Positions 5,646-9,096 of a stretch of 9,096 bases of DNA are shown here, piece after piece. The translations under genes were made by a program, and so were the position numbers. The number at the start of each line of letters is the position of its first letter. Position 1 is the first letter of the stretch. The stretch covers positions 1 through 9,096 of the forward strand of contig PMYF01000508.1 of assembly GCA_003171295.1 (NCBI GenBank), read 5' to 3'. This stretch comes from Acidobacteriota bacterium (GTDB lineage: Bacteria; Acidobacteriota; Terriglobia; UBA7540). The notes beneath the pieces were generated by a model. It searched no databases. It had not been told where the DNA came from and was given only the letters and a program-made list of their open reading frames with translations.

Positions 5646-6287
5646 TCAGCGGAGCGGCTGGACAGCCACTTCGCGGAAATAGACCACAGACCCCTCATTG
5701 TGGTTCTGCAGACCCAGGTACCCGAAGTCGGGACGCCGCCCGCGGTCAGGTTCGCCCTCGTCCACTTTGGGCGGCTCGGGATCCCCTTGAGTGTATTCCG
5801 TGGTCTTGACTCCGTTGAGGTAGACGACGGTGCGAGGCCCATCCAAAGTGATTTCGAGAGTGTTCCATTCGCCCACGGGTTTGTAAGGCCGCGCCAGCGC
5901 CTTGCTGAATGAGTAAATGACACCGGTGCAGTGGTAGTCGTCACCCGGATTGTAGATCTGCACCTCGTTGCCTTTGTTCACAGGCATCCAGGGTTCGGTG
6001 GGTTTTTCCGGAATGCGAATGTAAACCCCGGAATTCGTGTCCTTATCCATTAGTTTATAGACGACCCGAATTCTCGCCTTGCCGATTTTTTCCGGCGTGT
6101 ACCACAGCAGTCCCATCCCACCTTGGCTTTTCAGCAGGCCGTGCTCCACGACGAAGCTCCCCGGCCCTACGTGTTGCCATCCTGACAGATCCTTGCCGTT
6201 GAACAGTGGTTTCCAGTTGTCTGTCTGTGCCCAACCGACCACCGTGCACCTTATCAGAAGTGCGAGAATAAGCATTGGTCTTCGCAT
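5646..6287 (-). CDS. Secreted DUF1080 protein, 3-keto-disaccharide hydrolase fold (copy A)
   Basis: The 213-aa product has a signal peptide (1-20, LILALLIRCTVVGWA) and one DUF1080 concanavalin-like beta-sandwich filling the rest. Family blocks: WKPLFNGKDLSGW (25-37), GGMGLLW (56-62), DTNSGVYIRIP (83-93), EVQI (108-111), GEWNTLEITLDG (139-150), VVYLNGV (154-160) and GYLGLQNHNEGSVVYFREV (189-207). Characterised members hydrolyse 3-keto-glycosides. AGGAG lies 9 bases before ATG 6287. The gene follows its paralogue by 171 bases and precedes the isomerase-like gene by 116 bases, probably in one transcript. An acidic and Arg-rich insert (about 170-186, EPPKVDEGEPDRGRR) before the last strands differs from copy B, hinting at different substrates. 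Confidence 0.93.
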   Translation of the reverse strand: MRRPMLILALLIRCTVVGWAQTDNWKPLFNGKDLSGWQHVGPGSFVVEHGLLKSQGGMGLLWYTPEKIGKARIRVVYKLMDKDTNSGVYIRIPEKPTEPWMPVNKGNEVQIYNPGDDYHCTGVIYSFSKALARPYKPVGEWNTLEITLDGPRTVVYLNGVKTTEYTQGDPEPPKVDEGEPDRGRRPDFGYLGLQNHNEGSVVYFREVAVQPLR

Positions 6288-6458
6288 TGCAGGACTCCTT
6301 GTAACGAGTATCCAGCGCGGCTGACTTTCCCCCGCCCTGTGCCAGCATTCCCTTCGCTATCCAGCCCGGAACTTGCTTTTGCGGACACGCGCGACCGCCC
6401 GATCTGTAGCGGGGCCATTCGCCGGGGTGCGTGCCAGCTATCTCGGTGGCCCGCCAGA

Positions 6459-7121
6459 CTACTTCTTCAGCGGCTTAATTGCCACTTCCTTGAAGAAGAC
6501 GATGTCGTTGTCGCTGTGGTTCTGCAAACCCATCCAGCCTTCGATGGGGCGTGGGCCGCGTTGGGGCTCAAAGTCAAACTTCCGCGCCGGAACGGGATGG
6601 CCTTCAGTGTAGTCCGTCACCTTCACGCCGTTCAGGACGACCACGGTGTGTGGGCCATCCAGAGTGATCTCCATCGTGTTCCACTCGGGCCCGGGCTTTC
6701 CAGGCTTCGCTAACGGTTTGGTGAGCGAGTAGAGTGTGGCGGTGACATGGTACTCATCTTCGCCGGATTTCTCCGGCTCATTATCGATTTGCACTTCGTA
6801 GCCGTAGTGTACGGGCATCCACTCCTCGCGCGGTTCGATGGGGATCCGAATGAAGACCCCAGAGTTGTCGTTCTTATCGCGCATGCGATAGACGACGCGG
6901 ATAACACAATTGCCGACCTTTCCGCCCGTCCAGTAGAGCAGTCCCATGCCACCATGGGTGTGAATCATTCCGTTCTCAACCGTGTCGCCACCCGGGCCCA
7001 CATGCTTCCAGCCCGTCAGGTCTTTTCCGTTGAAGAGTTGCTTCCATTCGTCGGCCAGGGCGCGGCCGGGAATAAGCGCCAGGGCCAGGGCCAGGATTAC
7101 CAGAATCCTTCGTCGATCCAT
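6459..7121 (-). CDS. Secreted DUF1080 protein, 3-keto-disaccharide hydrolase fold (copy B)
   Basis: The 220-aa product has a signal peptide (1-23, RILVILALALALIPGRALA) and one DUF1080 domain. Blocks match copy A: WKQLFNGKDLTGW (26-38), GGMGLLYW (57-64), DNSGVFIRIP (85-94), EVQI (109-112), EWNTMEITLDG (146-156), VVLNGV (161-166) and GWMGLQNHSDNDIVFFKEV (195-213). By eye about half the residues agree with copy A, so the pair is an old tandem duplication. Copy B has an extra loop after EVQI (NEPEKSGEDEY). It is the first gene of the minus-strand cluster, diverging from the PIG-L gene. AGGTGAGG precedes ATG 7121. Expected to act in the periplasm or outside the cell on oxidised sugars. Confidence 0.93.
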   Translation of the reverse strand: MDRRRILVILALALALIPGRALADEWKQLFNGKDLTGWKHVGPGGDTVENGMIHTHGGMGLLYWTGGKVGNCVIRVVYRMRDKNDNSGVFIRIPIEPREEWMPVHYGYEVQIDNEPEKSGEDEYHVTATLYSLTKPLAKPGKPGPEWNTMEITLDGPHTVVVLNGVKVTDYTEGHPVPARKFDFEPQRGPRPIEGWMGLQNHSDNDIVFFKEVAIKPLKK

Positions 7122-7321
7122 TCCTCACCTCGGGAGCTCAAAATTGGTCCTTCTCAGTCCCGGCAATTGTACACACAAGAGGGCGCACATTCGAGCCCGT
7201 TCGTACGAAAATGGCGGGAAAATCATCCGGAGACAAAACGGCTTCTTTGGGCTTTTAGAAAGGTAGGACAATGTCGTAGGATAGCAATTTCCTGCTTGTG
7301 ATCCGCAGGGGAGGTGACCGC
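7122..7321. promoter_or_regulatory. Divergent intergenic region with candidate promoter and palindrome
   Basis: This 200-base gap separates divergent operons and should hold both promoters. On the plus strand TTTAGA (7254-7259) and TAGGAT (7277-7282) are 17 bases apart and each match the sigma-70 boxes at 4 of 6 positions. On the minus strand TACAAT (7171-7166) could be a -10 box but lacks a good -35. The 10-bp palindrome TTCGTACGAA (7200-7209) lies between and is placed where a shared regulator could bind. All three are weak on sequence alone. Confidence 0.3.
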
Positions 7322-8266
7322 ATGCCCAAGGACCCGTCCGCAGCCTGGAAGATTCGGCATAAACGCTGGCTTCGCTATGTGCAGGTAAACATCAGGGCGA
7401 TGGAAGCAGGGAAGGAGATTCCCCTGGGTCCCTCCCCCAAGCCCCTGGTTGCGCCCGCCGTGGAGGCCTCAGAAGGGGAAGCGCTGAGGATCGTGGTCTG
7501 TTCGCCGCACCCCGATGACGAAGCCTTGATCGGCGCCCTGCCGCTCCGGCTACGCATGGAACTGGGTGCAGTGGTGACCGGCTGCGCCATCACTTTTGGA
7601 AGCCATCCGGATCAGCGAGCCCGCCGCCTGCGCGAACTCGAATCGGCGTGCCGTGTGCTCGGCTTCAATTTGGTTGTGGCCAATCCTCCCTTGGGGTTCG
7701 AACGCGTCACCCTCGACAACCGCACGCACCACGCCGCGGAGTGGGCCGCGAAGGTGCAGGTGCTCAGTGAAGTCTTTGAGCGGGAAAACCCCGATGTCGT
7801 CTTTGCTCCGCATGCTGAAGATTTCAACACCGCGCACATTGGAACCCACTACCTCGCAGTGGACGCTTTAGGAGCCTACCTCGAGCGGACTCGCCGAGGC
7901 CCCTTGCCCTTCATCGAGACAGAATTCTGGCACCAGAACTCCCGGCCGAACCTGATGGTGGGCGTTCCGCCGGAAGTTGAGGCTATCCTGATCATGGCAA
8001 CTGCCGAGCACGGTGGGGAGGTCTTGCGCAACCCCTATCACCTGCGGCACCCCGGCCGCATGATTGATAACGTACGCCTGGGGTCCGAGGTCGTGGGTGG
8101 CCAGGGCGGGCCGGCATCCGCGTTCCCCTTCGCAGAGCTCTATCGCGTGGCCTTCATGTTCGGAAAAGATCTGGTGGCTCCGCGTTCCGGCAGCCGCGTG
8201 ATTGGGCCCACCGAGAAGATCGATTTGAATGCTTTGGTCAAGAGCTTCCGGCCGGAAGGCCGATGA
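7322..8266 (+). CDS. PIG-L family deacetylase (LmbE-like)
   Basis: Zn-dependent N-deacetylases of this family remove acetyl groups from N-acetylglucosaminyl compounds. The 314-aa product carries the signature SPHPDDEAL (61-69; H63 and D66 metal ligands, D65 probable base). RRLRELESACRVLGF (101-115) follows, then the second metal motif APHAEDFNTAHIGTH (162-176; H172 the likely third ligand). No signal peptide is visible, so it should be cytoplasmic. An N-terminal extension of about 50 residues (Arg/Lys-rich, then Pro-rich) and a longer C-terminus make it larger than minimal members. ATG 7322 is chosen over the in-frame GTG 7298 because AGGGGAGGTG lies at ideal distance. It precedes the ASRT gene by 84 bases in the same direction. 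The true substrate is unknown. Confidence 0.93.
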   Translation: MPKDPSAAWKIRHKRWLRYVQVNIRAMEAGKEIPLGPSPKPLVAPAVEASEGEALRIVVCSPHPDDEALIGALPLRLRMELGAVVTGCAITFGSHPDQRARRLRELESACRVLGFNLVVANPPLGFERVTLDNRTHHAAEWAAKVQVLSEVFERENPDVVFAPHAEDFNTAHIGTHYLAVDALGAYLERTRRGPLPFIETEFWHQNSRPNLMVGVPPEVEAILIMATAEHGGEVLRNPYHLRHPGRMIDNVRLGSEVVGGQGGPASAFPFAELYRVAFMFGKDLVAPRSGSRVIGPTEKIDLNALVKSFRPEGR

Positions 8267-8297
8267 CATCCTCCAGCCCGCAGCGTTGCCATCGGCC
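8258..8297 (+). other. Inverted repeat spanning the PIG-L stop codon
   Basis: GGCCGATG (8258-8265) and CATCGGCC (8290-8297) form a perfect 8-bp stem over a 24-base loop. The stem overlaps the stop codon. A 14-bp palindrome, CTTCCGGCCGGAAG (8245-8258), lies immediately before it. No T run follows, so this is more likely an RNA processing or stability element between two co-transcribed genes than a terminator. Confidence 0.3.
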
Positions 8298-8350
8298 ACA
8301 TTCGACAGTGTGCCAGAATTGAAATCGCATCATACACAGAGGAGGTTGGA

Positions 8351-8728
8351 ATGGCAAAGAAACCCGTCGGCGCCAAGGTGTGGATTATTCCTGACAGCTA
8401 TCTGCCGGACCAAAGCACCGGCGAGCTGAAGAGTCACGAGTCAGCCTGCGTTCTGAATCTGAAATCCCGACCCGCGAAAGTCAAGCTCACCGTCTACTTC
8501 AAGGACCGTGAGCCACTCGGCGGCTTTGAGGTTACGTGCCCTCCCTTGCGAACGGTGCATATTCGCCTGGAGACCCTGAAGAACCGCCGCGGAGAAGGGA
8601 TCCCGGTGGCCAAGCCCATGGGCTTGAAGGTGGAGAGCGACGTGGCCGTGGTGGTCCAGCACACGCGGCTGGACACTACCCAGCCGGCACTGGCATTGAT
8701 GACCACGATGGCATTTCCGTTAAGGTGA
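8351..8728 (+). CDS. Sensory rhodopsin transducer (ASRT) family protein
   Basis: The 125-aa product matches the soluble beta-sandwich family founded by the transducer of Anabaena sensory rhodopsin. Conserved features run end to end: VGAKVWIIPDSYLPDQSTGE (6-25), SHESACVLNL (28-37), LTVYFKDREPLGGF (46-59), RTVHIRLETL (67-76) and SDVAVVVQHTRLDTTQPALA (96-115), then LMTT. There is no signal peptide or membrane segment. GAGGAGG precedes ATG 8351. No rhodopsin gene is in the window. Non-phototrophic homologues are often found near carbohydrate genes and have been proposed to bind small ligands, which fits the PIG-L and DUF1080 neighbours. The family assignment is firm; the role is not. Confidence 0.92.
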   Translation: MAKKPVGAKVWIIPDSYLPDQSTGELKSHESACVLNLKSRPAKVKLTVYFKDREPLGGFEVTCPPLRTVHIRLETLKNRRGEGIPVAKPMGLKVESDVAVVVQHTRLDTTQPALALMTTMAFPLR

Positions 8729-8764
8729 ATGTTTGCTGGCCGCTGCCACAGGTCCCCTGATCTT

Positions 8765-8792
8765 AGGGGCGGACGGCCCTTGCCCGCTTTTT
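8765..8792 (+). terminator. Possible terminator after the ASRT gene
   Basis: AGGGGC (8765-8770) can pair with GCCCTT (8776-8781), one pair being G-U, around a 5-base loop. GCCCGC and then TTTTT (8788-8792) follow. An alternative stem, CCCCT (8754-8758) with AGGGG (8765-8769), competes for the same bases. The T run is offset from the stem, so efficiency is uncertain and the next small gene may still be co-transcribed. Confidence 0.35.
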
Positions 8793-8820
8793 GTAGGTGC
8801 ATGAGTTTTGGGGAGTATCT

Positions 8821-9087
8821 GTGTTTGCCAGGACAATTCGCGTCGAAGTCGCAAGTGGCGAGGGTCTGCGATCTTGCCCCCTCGAATGGCTGGATAGTTT
8901 CTGCATGCGCAGCTTCACGGGGCGCGGCGCTTTTGATGAGACGCTCCCTGTGGCGGATGGCTTGTTGCAGGCGAGTTTTCAAGTGGATCTGGACGCGCTG
9001 CGGGCGGAACTGGAAGACTGGTTCAGGCGGAAGTTCGCAGCGGGCAGGTTGGTCGAGCTAACATTGACCGAGGTGAAGCCCCCCTAA
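8821..9087 (+). CDS. Small protein of unknown function (88 aa)
   Basis: I do not recognise this protein. GTG 8821 is chosen because GGGGAG (8810-8815) lies 5 bases before it, a strong ribosome-binding site. An upstream in-frame GTG at 8797 lacks one. Third codon positions are GC-rich like the neighbours, which supports coding. The product starts with a likely beta strand (RTIRVEVASG) and contains a Cys pair in CPLEWLDSFC (19-28). It then has an amphipathic acidic helix (VDLDALRAELEDWFRRKF, about 52-69) and closes with another strand (RLVELTLTEV). That suggests a compact alpha/beta protein, cytoplasmic, with no signal peptide. It lies 92 bases after the ASRT gene on the same strand. Confidence 0.6.
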   Translation: MFARTIRVEVASGEGLRSCPLEWLDSFCMRSFTGRGAFDETLPVADGLLQASFQVDLDALRAELEDWFRRKFAAGRLVELTLTEVKPP

Positions 9088-9096
9088 GGCAGCCCG

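Noticed and set aside
8729..9061. 110-residue plus-strand frame overlapping the small gene
   Set aside because: It crosses the terminator-like hairpin, has no ribosome-binding site, and its product is Cys/Arg-rich. The frame starting at GTG 8821 has better codon use and a strong ribosome-binding site.

Overview
The window looks like a high-GC bacterial chromosome, most likely Acidobacteriota (Solibacter-like). Verrucomicrobiota or Planctomycetota are the alternatives. The lineage is inferred from gene content: two DUF1080 secreted sugar hydrolases beside a Tat-exported xylose-isomerase-like protein, a PIG-L deacetylase beside a sensory-rhodopsin-transducer (ASRT) homologue, an ECF sigma / zinc-finger anti-sigma / Spy-like operon, and intergenic hairpin repeats. 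No rRNA, tRNA, CRISPR array or intact transposase was seen.

Layout. (1) Bases 1-1193: the possible tail of an upstream gene with a hairpin, then an exported ApbE-type FAD:protein FMN transferase (+). (2) Bases 1194-2641: a gene-poor stretch of about 1.45 kb. It holds three degenerate ~50-bp-spaced direct repeats, two families of paired inverted hairpin repeats (REPIN/MITE-like), and the broken C-terminal end of an efflux-pump adaptor gene. (3) Bases 2642-4415 (-): an operon of ECF sigma factor, membrane anti-sigma factor (ATGA overlap) and periplasmic Spy/CpxP-like protein. A candidate ECF-type promoter (AAC-N16-CGTC) lies just upstream of the sigma gene and suggests autoregulation. A solo hairpin repeat lies between this promoter and the next gene. 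(4) Bases 4618-7121 (-): a probable catabolic cluster of two paralogous DUF1080 proteins (3-keto-disaccharide hydrolase fold) followed by a Tat-exported TIM-barrel sugar isomerase/epimerase-like protein. (5) Bases 7322-9087 (+), divergent from the cluster: PIG-L deacetylase, ASRT-family protein and an unrecognised 88-aa protein.

How they may work together (inference): the DUF1080 and TIM-barrel cluster fits periplasmic processing of oxidised (3-keto) glycosides. The divergent PIG-L/ASRT genes could extend this to amino sugars or supply sugar sensing, because no rhodopsin gene is present to act as partner of the ASRT protein. The sigma/anti-sigma/Spy operon reads as a self-contained envelope-stress module.

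The most unusual material is the 1.2-2.6 kb repeat region. One ~192-bp element has two inverted hairpin ends whose stems differ by compensating base changes. A second ~145-bp family occurs twice in full and once as a solo hairpin, always followed by a conserved CTTGCT-type tail.
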